The notes beneath the pieces are model-generated. The model ran no database searches. It was not told where the DNA came from and saw nothing but the letters and a program-made list of their open reading frames with translations. A program made the position numbers and the translations under genes. From assembly GCA_037074705.1 (NCBI GenBank), contig CM073590.1, positions 219,696,746 through 219,760,745 of the forward strand: DNA of 64,000 nucleotides. The letters run 5' to 3'. This DNA comes from Zhengitettix transpicula (lineage: Eukaryota; Arthropoda; Insecta; Orthoptera; Tetrigidae). Below, in pieces: positions 1 through 13,481 of this stretch; within the stretch, counting starts at the first letter, position 1; each line of letters starts with the position of its first letter.

Positions 1-2082
1 ATTATCCGATTGACGGGAACTTTCAGAAAATAGTAATCTGCGTCCTCGGCGGCGCGAAGTCCGTTTTCATCCACGAAGACGCAACTCTTTCTTGGGAAAG
101 CTATGGGACATAAATTTTTGTTCATAATACAGTGATCTCTCGGAACTCTAAGATGTTTCTAACATGTAAGCAAAAAATCAAAAAAGTCCCCACGAGACTC
201 TTTCGTTTTTATATTCTTTTCACCCACCCGGAAAACCGACACCCACACGGTCTCCAATTGGGTTGAAAAATTCTTTCCCCACCACAAAATTCTCTCATTT
301 TACCATATTGTCGTGATCCATAACAATTGTTTTCGTCAAGCCCCACCGTGAATTACCCAAACTCTGCCACGTCGTACCTCGCCGGGCCGGGACTTCCTTT
401 GTTACTTAAGCAAACCATTATTTTGAAATGTTTGAAGTTTTTACGATGGTAGGTACTGTGCTTCTGTCTAGTTTCAGTCAGCGAAACTGAAAAGTAGGTA
501 CCTCAAGTGTTCTTCTTCGTTACTTGGTTATTAGTAATGACAGGGACCAGTCTCCCTCAATTGATAATAATATTGATCTAAGATTTTAAGGTGTGAAGGC
601 TTGCATTTTATGACATTTCCCATTTAACGAAAACATTGGTTTAATTTCCTATTCCAGTTACACTTTTTTATAACCCGAAAGATACATTAATCGGCTTGGT
701 TATTACCAAATAATTTTGTGTTACGGAGACTGCTGCACGAAACTCTTGATGCCTCGGAGAACGAAAATGTTTTCTCTCTTCCACGAATGCTTATTTAAAA
801 GAAAAGAGAAATTATTACGGCCACTGATGATCTTCAATTACACAAATCTGAATTTATTACTTTGAGTGTCTTTGATAAAAATGGAATAGCATTGTTTTTT
901 TTAACTCGTGGTATCGAAGTCTATATAACAAAAGGGACGCTGTAGACGACATTCATGAATGAAAGATTTATGCCAAGTTTAAACTATTACAGCTTTATTC
1001 GTGGCAGAAATTAATGGCCCGTAGTGATTTAAATACTTAAAGTTCAGCAAGCTCAACTGAAAGGGCCGAAGGTGCAGAGAGTTTCGGAAGCTTTTGTTGT
1101 GACCCTCTCTGCAGGAGTGGCAATTAGTTGATGCCCCAGAATTAATAACAAGTCTGCGGACGTCAAAGGCGGATCGACGCACAATGGCGAAGAGCAATAA
1201 CAAACGGCAAAGATTCGACGCGGCGGTTAAGCCCCCGAGTCCAATTGCTATTATTCTCTCTCTGTCCGGCACATTTAATACTTTTATAAATTAAATTCCG
1301 GGCTGAATTGGAGCTATAATAATGGGTGGGTTCTCCGCCGTTCGAGAGTGATGAGGAGGATGTCGTTTATTGTCATGGGGCGATTATAAATGACGACAAT
1401 GCAATATGGAAAACAGTGGTTCCTATATTAAACGGTGTACAATGGATTTACCGCGTCTGCTAGCATTTGTCACTCCCTGGACAATAGAATGTTGGTAGCA
1501 TTGTGTGATTCATATTGATGCGTTTAGTATATCTCCAAGAGAGACGGGTTTACTTCACTTCGGAATGTGTGCAAAATATTTTGGGGCAAAATGAGAAATC
1601 TGACCTGTATATCGTCTCACGAAGAGAACGGGAAATTATTTTCATACGAATATTATAAAACACAATCCATCTACGTTTCTGTTAAGTTCGCGGAGCCAAA
1701 CTAGAAATTCATTCTAATGAATGGTGAAATGCTAAACGGTAGATAGCAAAACGTTTAAAGGTCTATACTGTATAATAAATTTAGAATCCCAATCCTATTT
1801 AACTATACATTTTCAGGAATATTTTGCATGTGTGGAACCACAATGGCGTTAGCAAAATTTATATGTACAATTTGAATTATTAAAGATAAGCAATAATCAT
1901 AAAATTTGACGTTGCACCGTAAACGTTAATATCCAAATGTAATCATAATTGGAATAAAATTATTTTATCTTAATTTTGGAGAGATTTTCTTACTAGGACA
2001 TGCTTTAATAACCATGCATCGCTTTTCTATCAAACGAAATCTCACAAATTCTCCAAGTTACAAGTTTATGTTGATTAGTCCC
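1..2082. other. non-coding spacer, no gene recognised
   Basis: No open frame here resembles a protein I know. The stretch is AT-rich with two less AT-rich parts, near 40-420 and 980-1270. A 97-codon minus-strand frame covers the second of these, but it has no recognisable domain and low-complexity composition. The base composition shift could mark regulatory or conserved non-coding DNA, but nothing in a single sequence proves this. Confidence 0.5.
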
Positions 2083-2155
2083 TTTCCTATAAGACGGGAA
2101 GTGGCCACTATGTGGATCACCCTATATATAGCGTGTCTACATCTTCTTCTTCTTA
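2083..2155 (+). repeat. family X repeat, 3'-end fragment
   Basis: This matches the last ~75 bp of family X: a block like TTCCTAT..GGGAAGTGGCCA, then ATGTGGATCACCCT, then a GTCTAC..CTTCTTC tail. It sits directly upstream of a nearly complete copy in the same orientation, about one unit length (~520 bp) from the matching block of that copy, so the two are in tandem. The tail ends in CTTCTTCTTCTTA rather than poly(A). That ending is shared with the next copy and suggests an older subfamily. Confidence 0.7.
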
Positions 2156-2159
2156 AATA

Positions 2160-2672
2160 CAAGACAGGAAACCTGTGAGGACTCTTCTCTCGCAGTTAAA
2201 CCTTCCCGGTGAGATAGAGAGGGATACCTTTGGGGAAAAAACTTCTCTCTCTGTTTTTTTTAATTAAGATTCCCACAAGTTTGGTCAGTTTTGAAAGGTT
2301 CAAGGGTCACAAACATTTGGCATACGGTAAGAGTTGTCCGTTATTCCTATTGGAACAGTCGGCCAGCAGCCTCCTAAACACGTCGAGGCACGGAGAAGGG
2401 ATTTCTGCGACCCCACAGCAAACCCCTCTCCCGCCATCGCAAGGGTGTGGAACAAGTACGAAATACCAGATCTTCCTAACGCAGGTTTTTCTAGGGTTTT
2501 CCCTGCATCACTTTTAGGCGAATTTCCGGGTAGGATCCTCAAAACCACAGCTTGAGGGCCCTACCTACCTTGCTCTACCTTTCCGCATCCCCTCTTTCAG
2601 TTCCTTTCCTGTGCCTTAAGATGAGAGTGGCCATTATGTGGATTACCCTATGTTTATATCCTGTCTACACCT
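2160..2672 (+). repeat. family X repeat, near-full old copy
   Basis: The blocks follow the family order: a CTGTGAGG..CTCTCGCAG 5' part, GATAGAGAGGGATACCTTTG, TTCCCACAAG, GGGTCACA, CATACGGTAAGAGTTGTCCG, GGAACAGTCGGCCAGCAGCC, GTCGAGGCACGGAGAAGG, the hairpin GCAGG..CCTGCAT, CCGGGTAGGATCCT, and the ATGTGGATTACCCT tail. It differs from the younger copies at many sites and lacks a poly(A) end, so it is an old insertion. Short frames on both strands inside it come from the repeat and are not genes. Confidence 0.8.
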
Positions 2673-3944
2673 TCTTCGGAATTAGAAATTAAAGGTGTAT
2701 TTCATGTATTCTTTTAACGTATAAATGCTTATCATAAAACAAATATGTCAAAAAGAAATGAAATATGTCACAACTATTTTAAATGAGTTCATCTAATAAT
2801 TTCTTCAGATTTATCCAATACTGGACTCTGTTTTCAGAGAAATGTTATCTTCATAGAATATTAGCAATGCTACCCACAAATAATAGTCAGCATCTCTCAC
2901 CAACGAATTACGTACTTTATAAATCATGCAAAATAAAGAAAAAAAATTAACGTCTCTTTAAAATAACAATGTTGAAAACGACCTTTATACAGACAAACTT
3001 TTAAATAAATGAACTTAAAATAAGTAAATTTGAAATTAAACCTGCCGGATGTTTCGACGTGGATTAGCGTCTTTTTGTAACGGCAAATAACTTATATATT
3101 GACTAATTCAAATCAACCAGAACCGACTTCTATAAAACTAGATATTTTCAATTATTTATTTCCAAAAATCAGCTTGAACTTAATATGAGATTTCACGTTT
3201 CCATCAACGGATAGTCTGTTGGCAACAATGATCAACCATGAGAATTCAGAAGGTTTCTGGAAGAAACTGCCCCAAAGATTTAACTGATGTTATGTAATTT
3301 GTTCAATGCAGATTTAACTACTTTTTTAAAAAAATCCAGAAATAAAATATTTCTCTTTTCAGAAATCAGGGTAAGTACAGAAGATTGTTCATAATACAAG
3401 ATTCTAACATTCTTGAATTCGTATATATTCCAATTTAAGATTTTCTTAGGAATTATGAGGATGGTAGACCCAGAGAAGTTGAAGTAAGAAAATAGTGGGC
3501 TGAAGAAGGGTATCTTTTAATTAAGTTAGTACCGAGAGTGGTTCAGCAATATTGTTGTTAGCGGTTTTTACATAAAGACATTCATTGTCAGTGTCGGCCC
3601 AAACACGGGCGCACCGCCAGAAGGTCATATTTGTACATGGCATGGCACTGTCATGTTGTCAGTAAAAGGAAAAAATTGGAACGGGGGGGGGGGGATGTTC
3701 CAGGCGAAATTAGGCTTAAAACTAATCCATACAAAAATCGAATTAATTCGAATTTTAAAATTTTATTATTGCATTGCATTCGATTGCAAATAGCATGCTT
3801 AAATTATTATACCCTAGCCTACAACCCGATTTTCTTGTAATGTGACATTACACAATGATTATCCTACTAACAGGATATAATGACGGATTTTGCCTCAGCA
3901 ATTTTGAGAAACTGGGCATACTTGTTCTATTTGTTCATAGTCAC
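2673..3944. other. AT-rich spacer with poly-G tract
   Basis: I see no gene or repeat family in this spacer. A run of about 13 G at 3682-3694 stands out against the AT-rich surroundings and sits inside a 69-codon frame with no recognisable features. The G run is probably a slippage tract. Confidence 0.5.
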
Positions 3945-4225
3945 ATGGCAAGATCTGTGTCGATCCCCGGCTAAGTGGCACAGGGTAGCCGCGACCCCGC
4001 AGCAATGCCGGGTCTGGGTGCTGGGTCAATACAGAGGATCGCTTCATCAGAGAGTGGTCTGTCTCACTGTTTGCTCAGACACGGCGAGGGGCAATTTCGA
4101 CTGCGCCATGTCGCAGGTCACGTGAGTAATTGGGTTTCAGTCAAACGGCACGGAGGGGTCGTAATTAGTGTTATGGGAGACGAAAGACTGCCATTGCGCA
4201 CCTACAAACGCTTCTGTTAACCAAC
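3945..4225. other. GC-richer island, unidentified
   Basis: About 280 bp of clearly higher GC lies between AT-rich flanks. Two overlapping 81-codon frames on the plus strand span it. Neither shows a domain, signal or codon pattern I recognise, and both use doubtful starts. It could be conserved non-coding DNA, a decayed exon or an unrecognised repeat. Confidence 0.4.
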
Positions 4226-6196
4226 AACATACACAACGAAGCGATTCGCGTAATGAATTTTAAAAAAAGTAACTGGACAACACATTTTTTTTTTAAAAAA
4301 AATTATCCATATACACAAGAAAGGAATGGAGTGGATAATAATAGCATTTATTTAAATATATTCACTCAATTAATTTTTGCATTAAATAATTATTTCATAT
4401 CCGAAATTTTATCTCCAATATAACAAAACATTCAAATTATTCAGTCTTGTATGCTCTTCCTCATTACAAACGTCAACTGGTTTTCATAGGAAATTAATAT
4501 TTAGAATAAATTAATTTCTCAAGTGTTAATGGCAAAAAAAATTCCGCCGCGGGTATTTTGGCGTAAATTTTTGAAAATTATATCCATTTACAGTACTCAT
4601 ACGACACTAAACAGAAACTGTGGAGGTTTACGGTTTAAAAAGCCCAAAAATCTTATATTCCTGTTTCGAGTTTGATCCTGAATTTTGAAACGAAAATTGG
4701 TCCTTCTTTCAGTCGAGGAGTTAGCGACACAATTCAACCTTTTAACACTGAACATGATTATGTTTTTGCGGGGTGGATTACAACTTCCAGCGGAGAACAG
4801 ATTCTTAAATAGAGTTAGTTTAAAGGTTTAATTAGAGAATTATACTGATATTTTTGGTGCACTAAGATTTTTAAAGTCTTAGGAGAGATTTGGGAGTTGT
4901 AGATAATTTAATGATCCCGCTTGGATGTTATTGCAGATGTAAAGTGATTTTGTGAGAGAACAAAAGTTGCAGTTATTTTAAATATATTTATTCTAAAAGG
5001 GACATCAACGATTGAGGGATATGGAGGGCGCCGTTTTGTCATCCTAAGTGTTTTCTACCTGCAGTGCAAGAAAACAACTCCCAACGGACAATGTGTATAT
5101 AAATTCTCATGAATTGGTGAAAATAACAGTTAAAAATAACTTCCACCTTCAACGCAATACATTAAATTATATGATAAATATTTTCTTATAAATTTTGACT
5201 TTGGATTTCTAACAAATAATTTCCGGAAAACGAGTATGTTATAGAAACACTGAATCGTAGAAAATTGAGTAACAGTGTTCCGAAACAGTAAATGAATATT
5301 CTTATAATTACTTTCTGCCATTAAATTAAATTTATAAAATAATTAAATATAATTTGAGATAAGTTGCAAATTAAAAAAATAAATTACTAAAATTTTCTTA
5401 TATTATATACTTATTTACACAATACAAATCACCAGACCTCGGCAGATATTACTACTCCAACAAAAACAAACGAAGACGGTAAATAATTATAAGGAAGAGG
5501 AAGAAATTTCATCCTTAACAAATATGTGAATAACAGGCATACTAAAATACTTTACTCGAGAGATATTTACGGTAATTAGAATTTCACAAATATTCGATCC
5601 GCGAAGTTTCATAGCTGAGATTTGTGTGTACTGCAGTGTAGTATATCATTACAATAAAATAAAAGTATATTTAAAAAATTTAATCACTGAGAATAAATGA
5701 GGTAATTTGATTCTCCCAAGTTAAATTACTATCCATTCACAATCCTTAGAAATTTTAAAATTGAATACATATTTTTTTCTTTTGTTGGCATTGTGTGGAT
5801 CCATTTTAATATCCTGTCTGATCGTCGTTATCTTCCAAATTTTTAACATAGAATTATCACGATGAATTTTGAAGGAGAGTAAATACTGGCTTATAAAATT
5901 ATTACCATTATAAAATTTCTAAATTCTAAAATTCATTACAGCAAATAAAATTTGTATCCAGTCTTAGTTCTTTCCAGAATAATGATATATAATATTAAAA
6001 TTTTTACAGGGGACTAATTTTTGTACAGCACTAAAAATAGCGAATTTTAATTAAATTCTAGAGGTTATTGAGAAAATAATATAAATATTATCGATTCAGC
6101 TAAATTACCTAGTTCTTTAAAACTCGACATTTTCGAGTAAAACAAATCATTTTTCTCCTCTAATTATATCCAATCCTACAATAAGTATATATATAG
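4226..6196. other. AT-rich spacer, nothing recognised
   Basis: Very AT-rich sequence with homopolymer runs. No frame longer than 63 codons occurs, and no transposon motif or RNA gene was seen on either strand. Confidence 0.5.
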
Positions 6197-6340
6197 CTGA
6201 TTCATGACTAAATTATGGTGAAATGTCTTACTAAATGTATAAGATATATATATATATCTTATAACGTAGAAAGATGTAGACAGTTTCATAAATCCAATAC
6301 ATTTAGTAAGACATTTCACTATAATTTAGTCATGAATCAG
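6197..6340. repeat. fold-back element (44-bp inverted arms)
   Basis: The left arm (6197-6240) and right arm (6297-6340) are reverse complements over 44 bp with one mismatch, starting CTGATTCATGACTAAATTAT on the left. The 56-bp spacer begins with a second palindrome, TATAAGATATATATATATCT onward (about 6238-6263). This is the shape of a short fold-back or MITE-like element. The flanks are AT-rich (GTATAT on both sides), so a target duplication cannot be fixed. No coding capacity. Confidence 0.75.
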
Positions 6341-8779
6341 TTTCGTATATGTTATTATTTTATTTTTTAATGATCAGTCTGTCTTGTAAATGTGTATCCT
6401 TTTGTGCAATTCCAGTGAAAAATATTGTTATTTAATTATTACGTCATATATACTTGTGTTTGTTATTATGTTAATCTGTTCTGATGTAGTAAGCGAATAT
6501 ATTTTATTTGTACTATTAAAGAAATTGGCCAAATTAATTCTTTTCTTTGTAAATTCTGATTGATAGGTCGATGTCTGCAATCAACCATTTAGTTCCAAAA
6601 AGTGAGAGGTTTGCGAAATTACTTTTGAAAAAATAAAACGCACTTTATTTATTGTGAATGTATCTCGAGCAATTCAGAAAACAACAAAAAGCGTTGTACG
6701 CGATTTAATTCGTACTAGACTGCTGTCGATATGAAGCACAACTGCCAAGTTCAATTACGAGTCTGATTGTTCCGAACTGTATTGAAAACGATTTCTATTT
6801 ACGTGGAAAATTGGTTGACCATTTAGCATCAAATGAGTTTCTGGGACGTTAGTTAATGTTGGAAATAGTAATGGGTTCTCTCAGGCTGACATTTGTTCAA
6901 ACACCTCAGGAAAAAAAAAACTCGTCATGAAAAATAAAATGTTGTGAGACTGTAACGTAGGAAACTGAGTACATGTATTTTATAATACTGTATTTTCATT
7001 TACAGAAACTTAAGATAAAAAAATTTGACAACGGTTCTAATATAAATAACTCCTAACAATCAGTCTCAACAAAATGTTACGCAGGGAATTCGAATAGGCG
7101 CTACGTATTTCGACAATGAAAACTGGATAATAATATACAGATATATAACAGATATCCACAAAACTATCTGAAAATGAGACAAATATCTAGAACACAAGAA
7201 TTAATTAATTTTTCTTCCACTTTTATAGAGAATTATGACTACATTTACTTAAACGATTCGTCATTCCATTAAAAATTTATTATCCATCAAAGGTAAAGTT
7301 AATGAACGTTTATTGCATCCATTCTTCTGTAAGTCCCAGTCCTTATGTGTATTACAATTATTTTTCTCTTGAATTTTTCTATTGTTACATGACGCACTAA
7401 AATTTTCTATTATCCAAATACAGTTATATTTATTTCGGCAAATCCTTTAAATAACTAGTGATATCCTTCTAAATGAATTTTTATTTAATGCTAGTGCGTT
7501 GACACGTAACTGTTCTCAAAATATCTCCAATTTATAGTTAACTGTATCTACAAATAAAAAATTGTAAAATAATACTATGAAATTCTGAGACCTCCATAAC
7601 GTTTTATTCGACGATAATAATGGCTGTTTATGAATGTTTTTAAATGCCACCCCCTCAACACTATCCGCTAGAAGTGTTAAGTGTGTCTGAATCCCTCGGT
7701 ATTTGTTCCTGGATCGTAAGTAACATGTGAACGAAGTTTGATAGAAATTGCTCTACGCGTTCAAGATCGAACTACAGCTTAATTGCCGTAAATAATATCA
7801 TAATTAAACGCATTGACTTCTATAAACCTGAATTTGACACCAATATCGATTGTTTTGCGTTATTTTTAAGTAGCGCCCTTTCTTAGTGGAGCTGACGTTC
7901 CATGCTGTAACGAGTTGAAATTATTTACTAAAACATCAGGAGAAAAACAATTAATCTCAGCGACCCCGTAAACTTATTATGCGACGCCATAAACCACGGT
8001 GTTAGCGTGTTTTAAATTTCACCCCTTGGGAGTTTCCTAACGCTTCGAAAGGTCGACAAACACCTTCGCGGGCGAGCGCACACTTTCATCGGAATCGGAT
8101 GAACGGTTTACGAATTATTTATATTACACGTATATCACTGAGCAAGAGAATACTGAAAACCAGTATTAAATTTTGTTGATCTACGGTTCTAGATTTGAAA
8201 TAGATATTTTAGTTTCAACAAGATCACACTCCTCCCGATCTATTTAAAGTTCAGGGACTTTATTCTTCTTTGCTACGCCTACCCCGAAAAATTATTTGAA
8301 CTCACAGGACACCAGGCGACGACACCGTCGACTAAACATCTTTCCAATATTCACTTGTAACGACCAGAATTTAATTATTATATAGAACTTAACGAATCTG
8401 GTTGCCGATAATTATTTGTGACGTCACAGCAGTTTAAATGTGATTCCGGATGTAAGGAAGACTGTAGTTTTGATTTCTAAATTCCAAGAATACCGGGTAC
8501 GTCTAATGACATGTAAACGTTTTACGAGGATTGAAGCCGCCTCGAAGCGTTTATTTTTGTCATGTGAATGGCTCCTACGTGTATAATCATAAACCTATCT
8601 TCTTGCCTCTGCTCCCTTCCCGACAAATCACATCGAGCTCCCTGAAAGCCCTATTAAAGTCAGGAAATAGTCCCGTGATTGTAATCCATATTCAGCTTAT
8701 AAATTGTTGTCGAGATAAGGAGCATACGGCGGTGTCTCGATTTTGGAAGGTTTTTTTTTTCTAATTATCTTACAACAGC
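6341..8779. other. AT-rich spacer, nothing recognised
   Basis: No gene or repeat family was recognised. The part from about 7860 to 8120 is less AT-rich and is followed by ordinary spacer. The 77-codon frame at 8531-8764 has no recognisable features. Confidence 0.45.
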
Positions 8780-9080
8780 AAATGGTTCGGAAAGTGGCAA
8801 TTCAATTTGGAAAGAAGCGGAAGTGTCTAGGGAGGAATATACGTTGAACAAAAGAACGTGTCCTTCGTCGTCGGTATGGTCCATTAAGAAACGCATGCGG
8901 GGAGTGCAGGATAATGCCTCTGTTAACGTATTCAACAGGCGCCGTAGCTATCTGCTGTTCTATCTGCGAGCTGGAAGCGATTAGTTCTGGCACCCTCGTC
9001 CTTGCCTAGATTGAAGGGAACCCTTCCTCTCGCGAGGACTGAGCACGTGCCGAGCTGCTAATCCCGGAAAACCAGCAACG
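8780..9080. other. less AT-rich island, possible conserved non-coding DNA
   Basis: A 300-bp stretch with more balanced composition. A 63-codon minus-strand frame lies in it without any known domain. It contains tracts such as CGCATGCGGGGAGTG and GAGCACGTGCCGAGC. The latter includes a CACGTG E-box core, which is a common sequence and weak evidence. Confidence 0.3.
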
Positions 9081-10302
9081 CGCTCAACAAAAATCAATAA
9101 AAGAAACTTACAAATTCTTACAAGCCTCCGATACTACTTGGTAAGTTTCGTCATGTTTTTATCATCAGTCAGCTTCGAGGCGGTTCTCCCTGATTTTCTC
9201 TCCTCGTCATACCGCAGTACTTTCTACAATAAACAATTTCAATGATTTTTCATATATATATATTTATACTTTACGCAGGTAGAACGTATGTTACAACAAA
9301 TCTTATAATATAGACAGACTTTCCAGGCGATCAATCAGCACCTTGCTACCGAGCAAGCGACAAGTCAACTGTTTATTCAATGTCACAATTACCAGCTATA
9401 AATGTAGGAATGAAATCCCATTCGGTATTCGTGTTATAGTAATAACATTAGAAAAACTGATATTATGCGAGAGACACGTATGAATTGAAAGTAAAAGAGT
9501 ATGGCAATAGAACTATATTAACTACAGTGTTTCCTTAATATATACTTAAATATATATATTAGAATAATGATTTGTTTTCCTCCGAGGATCTCTTTCAAGA
9601 AAAATAGTAGGAATGCTACAGGTGTTTTCCCTTGTTATGTTCACTATAATATATTATCACTGTAAATTTACATTAATTCCTCAATATACTTCTTAATAAC
9701 TTGCGTTTTATTAATTTTTTTGATATTAATATTTATTATGGTATATTAAGTGTGTTAGTTTTTATTTTAATTGTATCGTTCAGAACAAGACTTAAATCAA
9801 CAATGCAAGGATACACATACTTACAGTTCATTCCACTGTGCCCAAATGTAATTCATTTATGTATATATATAAAAGATGCTAATGAACAAACTTCACTTTG
9901 GAGACAAATAATGTAATATACAAAATTTAATAATTAAATGCCACCACGTTGGGTCGCCAGTTTATTTAATATTCAAAATATTAAAGGATAAAACGCCCCA
10001 TGTTGGAGTACCAAATTATGTAGTTATCAAGTTAAGCAAAGGAAAATAATCTTTCATTAGAATATAACTTTCAATGCCGCTTATCGGGCCTCTAATAAAG
10101 ACAGTAGAAAAAATTAATTTTAATTTATAATAACAAAAAATACTGTTACTAATCTGAAAAGTTATATAATTCTAGTAAAGTTATCTAAATATGACGGTAA
10201 ATGATATTCACTTATAAGGTTTACAGATGAAATTTTTTTTAATTACATACCATTTTCAATAAGAAAGATAGACAATTCAGACAAAACAGTGATAATATAA
10301 AA
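9081..10302. other. AT-rich spacer
   Basis: AT-rich DNA with short (AT)n tracts near 9252 and 9541. No gene seen. A 71-codon frame at 9701-9916 is rich in Ile/Phe/Tyr only because of the composition. Confidence 0.5.
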
Positions 10303-10343
10303 ACCACACAACGTTTCTGCGATCCTTGTCCCTTTCGTCAGGT
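10303..10343 (-). repeat. Penelope-like element terminal motif
   Basis: Read on the minus strand this is CACCTGACGAAAGGGACAAG followed by GATCGCAGAAACGTTGTGTG. The layout CACCTGA..GAAACGTTGTG just before an AT-rich tail is typical of Penelope-like element ends. It also matches the ends at 17.6 and 28.3 kb. No PLE coding sequence was seen beside it, so it is a truncated or solo end. Confidence 0.55.
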
Positions 10344-12750
10344 GCGAAGAAGAGCCTAGAGCGACACAACTGCACTTGTCAGTTGACTAAATTCAAAAGC
10401 CAACATACATACCATTTTGTTTGGGCTGCTGAGGTTTATGCACACGTGATTTGCTTTAACTTTTTATGTACAACACTAATTTCACTAACAGGCCATTGCA
10501 GTGACTCTACTTTATTATCATTTTTCAAACTCTTTGGAAAAGTTTCGACGCCTTCTTTCTTTTCTGAATATCTAATTGTTTGCAGATCACATACGGCTCG
10601 CTGACCAATTGCTTTTTACTGTTCACATTCTGCTCTCTCTGAATACCTGATTAAAAACTGCTTACATTCTGCTTTCACAACCACTTACTGCATTGATATT
10701 ACATTTAAATATTTTCTTATTATATCGGTGACTTGTTCTGCACTCTCAACATCTGTCAACAACTGGAAACTGAGAACTGTTATCAACTGAAGTTCTGAAT
10801 GTCTATATCTGCCTTTTTTTCCAAAAGCTCGTAGTAACCATTTTCGACTCTGCATTCCCATCAAACAATACAGTTATTTACAGTGCTATGGCCTCAGACC
10901 TATTACGCCAATAATTAAAGAAACAATTTATTAATCAATTACATATTGGCAATCTCTACAATATATATATATATTCATCAGAAAAACAGCTATATCTCCT
11001 AAACGGCTGCAGTTATCGATCTTCGGTCAACGACATTGTGTTCAGCGTGGCCGCTTCTATGGGGATAGATACCTAATTCTTGCGAAAAGACGAAGATTCG
11101 TAAGAAAAATGATTATTTGAAAGAATAAGAGTCTTTTGTTCGTTTACCAATATTTTCTAAAAATAACAGCACATAATTTAGACTATCCAGTTAGTCTGAA
11201 ACATTTTACTTACTATAACTTCATATTTGAATATTAGTCTGCTTTTTGAAAGAAAAAATGTTTCATTTATGTATTAACTCATATTTCATAGACACAAATA
11301 ATGATACAATTGATCTCAATTATACGTTGCAATGCCGTACGGTTTTTTTGGTATCCATTATGAATACATCTCAATTATTACTTAGAATATGAAAACAAAA
11401 TTGTTATGCAGGTTAATATTTTTGAATTAATTTGCAAACTGTATCTTTATTATGTGCTTTGTAAATTATAATCTTAATCCTACTAATTCCATTTTCAAAA
11501 TTCGCGCCATCCATTAGCTACTACGAATACATTATTTAAAGCAGATACTGAGATTATTACGTTGTTTACGTCAAATTTAGCGTTTCTTGATGATCTCATT
11601 AGCTTCAATATCGCTGAATCAATTATGCATTTATTTTAACCTTGACGTGCTAACATAATTCAGTATTTTATTTTTTACGTACCTAAGTATATCAGCCGTC
11701 TAATTTTATTTACCCAATTTTCGATATAGCTTTATTTTAACACTATGATACTAATGATAATACTATGATAATAATAGGCAACTTCTACACTCACACACTA
11801 TTGCATAATTTCTATCATAGATGGATACTTAAGTTATTTTCATTGTCCAAATTGTTTTGTTAGAGTGCGGCAATATTCGGGCTTCGATTTTAGTAAATGT
11901 TCAATGCAACCCTACGATGTAAAATTGTTTAAGTTGAGCGCGCTTCCTCCACCTTTCCCGCACAGCCTAAGTGGGGCTCCTAAAGGATCAAGCGGTAATC
12001 CCAGACAGATGCAGCAAAGTCTACACAGGAGATCATGTGCTTAAGGCGACACACAGCTCGTTAAAATTGTACCAAATAGTAGCCGATGCTAGAAAATAGT
12101 TAAAATACTTACTTTATAAAAACGATAATATTTTGAATCAGTTCGTTTAGCAGTTAACTAAACCTTCGTGAATTTATGGCCCAAAAATAATACAGAGCCG
12201 GTTTTTATGCATTAGTGAAAACAGTAGAAACGATGATACTGATTTAATTATGTAGTATGAAAAAATTAATTCTATTGCTCTAGAAACCATATTAAGAAGA
12301 TGCAAGTAATTGACTGAAGCAGAACCCCATATATAAAATTTAAAATCTGGGAAAGGCTCAGAATCATACTTAAAGTAGAAACATAAGCAGTAAAATTACA
12401 CGAAGAAAACTAAATAGTACAAAATATTTTCAGGTGTCCTATAAAATTTCCTTTTACTGAGTTTTGGAAATTAAGATGCCAGGAAAATTAATGATATATT
12501 ATTTAAATTCATAGCTTTTACCGGGATTTTTTAAAGTAGAATAAAGAATTTAAAATGAACCATCGTAAATACGTTCGGAAGAACGAAAAATTAACTTAAG
12601 AAATCAAGGAATTTTAAATAAAGTCTCTAGAGAAACAGATATATTAGTCTGTTAGTTTAAAAAAGGTTATAAAAATTAAACGCATTTGAATTTTGAAATT
12701 TAAATTTAAAATAAAAACTTATCTCAGTATTAGAAGTAGTATTTAAATTT

Positions 12751-12794
<44 letters not shown>

Positions 12795-12940
12795 TACTAT
12801 AATATAGTATTTAAGATATACCATGACAATTATTCTCAGGGTCCTTTATGGTTTACTGAATTGTAACTGTTTCGAGAAAATTAAATTAATAATCAATAAA
12901 TATCCAAATAACAGATAATCTGATGTTACGATATTTATGA
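10344..12940. other. AT-rich spacer with one GC islet and (TA)n
   Basis: Mostly AT-rich, no gene recognised. A short islet at about 11930-12065 is less AT-rich (for example CCTTTCCCGCACAGCC). A (TA)n microsatellite lies at 12757-12789. A 92-codon frame at 10326-10604 starts inside the PLE end and shows no domain. Confidence 0.45.
12757..12789. repeat. (TA)n microsatellite
   Basis: About 16 uninterrupted TA units, ending in ATATATG. Confidence 0.95.
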
Positions 12941-13141
12941 CGTGATATCAATTTTCTATCTTATCATTCACCTAATCAAAACAGAGCTATGGTATATAGT
13001 CTTGTAGACAGAACTGTATTACTTTATAACTCCATATTCCATCAACACAAAATAAATATTGCCCGCAACATTGTAATTTCTGATGAGTACCCTTTAAATT
13101 TTAATAATAAACACATTAACATTAAATTTGATAAAATATAA
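12941..13141 (+). pseudogene. Penelope-like element polyprotein fragment (post-RT region)
   Basis: The frame 12941-13141 encodes 66 residues containing FLSYHSPNQNRAMVYSLVDR, then a segment with FHQHKINIARNIVISDEYP. The pattern S-x-H-x3-x-K/N-R-x4-x-SLV-x-R followed by NxYPxxF is the conserved stretch after the reverse transcriptase in Penelope-like elements, leading into the linker before the GIY-YIG endonuclease. It ends at a TAA, and a TGA lies just upstream. The element continues at 14020 after an interruption by family X copies. No intact RT palm motif was found upstream. It is dead, but the family assignment is fairly firm. Confidence 0.7.
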
Positions 13142-13211
13142 TATCCTCAATCACCTACCTAAATCCGAATTTTTCTCGTACTCCCTTATTACAAATATCT
13201 GCAACATAAGT

Positions 13212-13481
13212 TCGTCCACTCCCCTCCCGCTATCGGAAGGGCGTGGGACAAGTACCCAATGCCCGACCTACCCGATGCAGGTTTTTCTAAGGTTTTCCCT
13301 GCATTTCTTTAGGCGAATGCCGGGTAGGATCCTTAAAATATAGCCCGTGGGCCGTAGTTAACCCTTGGCTACCTTCCTCTACCCTTCCGCATACCCCCTT
13401 TCAAATCCCTTCCTATGGTATTAAAGGGGAGTTGCCCAATGTGGATCACCCTCAAGTAGCCTGTTGCCCTAAAAAAAAAAA
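13212..13481 (+). repeat. family X repeat, 5'-truncated copy
   Basis: It starts inside the family at the CTCCCGCTATCGGAAGGGCG block and runs through the hairpin (GATGCAG..CTGCAT), GCCGGGTAGGATCCTTAAAA, the CTTTCAAATCCCTTCCTATG block and GTAGCCTGTTGCCCT. It ends in 11 A. The A run is followed at once by 16 T (13482-13497), making an A11T16 junction before the next copy. 5' truncation plus a poly(A) end fits LINE-type target-primed insertion. Confidence 0.85.
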
